DNA of 5,773 nucleotides from CAYLGY01 sp964383325 (GTDB lineage: Bacteria; Pseudomonadota; Alphaproteobacteria; Rhizobiales; Rhizobiaceae), in assembly GCA_964383325.1 (NCBI GenBank), contig CAYLGY010000122.1, positions 1 to 5,773 of the forward strand. The letters are read 5' to 3'. Below are positions 5,645 to 5,773 of the stretch, in pieces. Each line of letters begins with the position of its first letter. Within the stretch, counting starts at the first letter, position 1. The position numbers were made by a program, and so were the translations under genes. Under the pieces are notes generated by a model. That model did not search any database. It saw only the letters and a list, made by a program, of their open reading frames with translations, and was not told the origin of the DNA.

Positions 5645-5659
5645 TCGCCGCTGACTGAG

Positions 5660-5693
5660 CATACTCGGAATACACCGAATATGTCCCGACATA
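5660..5693. promoter_or_regulatory. Overlapping palindromes upstream of a possible divergent gene
   Basis: Positions 5660-5683 form a 24-nt dyad of the form CATA-n-TCGG, six bases, CCGA-n-TATG, in which 18 of 24 positions are symmetric. Its right end is shared with a second perfect repeat, TATGT (5680-5684), CCCG, ACATA (5689-5693). The pair ends 16 nt before a GTG start candidate at 5710 on the plus strand. The symmetry is typical of a dimeric repressor site; the binding protein is unknown. Confidence 0.4.
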
Positions 5694-5709
5694 GGCGCGG
5701 GAGGGCGTC

Positions 5710-5773
5710 GTGTCCCTGATCCTGCATTCCCCAAGTGGCGTGTCGTTTGAGGTGAAGATCGCCTGTATCCGAG
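5710..5773 (+). CDS. Possible divergent gene start (21 codons, runs off window)
   Basis: A GTG at 5710 is preceded by GGGAGG at a 5-nt spacing, a strong ribosome binding site, and the frame stays open to the window edge (VSLILHSPSGVSFEVKIACI and on). It would be transcribed away from the importer operon, with the palindromes at 5660-5693 in its leader or promoter. Only 21 codons are visible, too few to recognise a family, and the minus strand here is also open in other frames. Treat it as a candidate only. Confidence 0.25.
   Translation, partial: MSLILHSPSGVSFEVKIACIR

Overview
The window is GC-rich (by eye about 60%) and every confidently called gene lies on the minus strand, so the text below reads from high to low coordinates. 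The style (a HisM/GlnP-type importer operon ending in a PuuE-like hydrolase, a pyridoxamine-oxidase-like flavoprotein, an alphaproteobacterial type of head-tail connector/adaptor pair and a lambda R-like endolysin) suggests an alphaproteobacterium, most likely Hyphomicrobiales (Rhizobiales). That is inference from remembered family resemblance, not from a search.

Region 1 (5773 to about 5300) has no intact gene on the minus strand. It holds what looks like a decayed MarR-type regulator read in three frames, several palindromes, a possible divergent gene start at 5710 (+), and a good sigma70-like promoter with an overlapping inverted repeat just ahead of the transporter.

Region 2 (5299 to 1358) is a complete, tightly packed importer operon: periplasmic solute-binding protein (261 aa), a 154-nt gap with two strong GC hairpins, permease 1 (224 aa), permease 2 (219 aa, ATGA overlap), ATPase (247 aa, 20-nt overlap), then after 41 nt a 301-aa PuuE/polysaccharide-deacetylase-family hydrolase. 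The expected design is that the binding protein captures a small polar solute, the permease pair and ATPase import it, and the hydrolase opens an amide or cyclic ureide bond in the cytosol. The binding protein has Asn where amino-acid binders usually carry the Asp that holds the alpha-amino group. The hydrolase lacks the classical NodB metal ligands. Together these point away from an ordinary free amino acid, but the substrate is unknown.

Region 3 (1231 to about 807) holds a 60-aa ORF coupled by ATGA to the first 82 residues of a pyridoxamine 5'-phosphate oxidase-like flavoprotein, which is then cut off. At about 801-807 the sequence switches in mid-gene to the C-terminal part of a phage gp6-like head-tail connector.

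Region 4 (about 807 to 1) is phage-derived: connector C-terminus, a complete head-tail adaptor coupled by TGATG, and the N-terminal 72 residues of a lambda R-like endolysin running off the window. The clearest oddity in the window is the chromosome/phage deletion junction near 804, where the operon's tail is fused to a headless prophage remnant (or, less interestingly, an assembly chimera). No tRNA, rRNA, CRISPR array or insertion sequence was seen.
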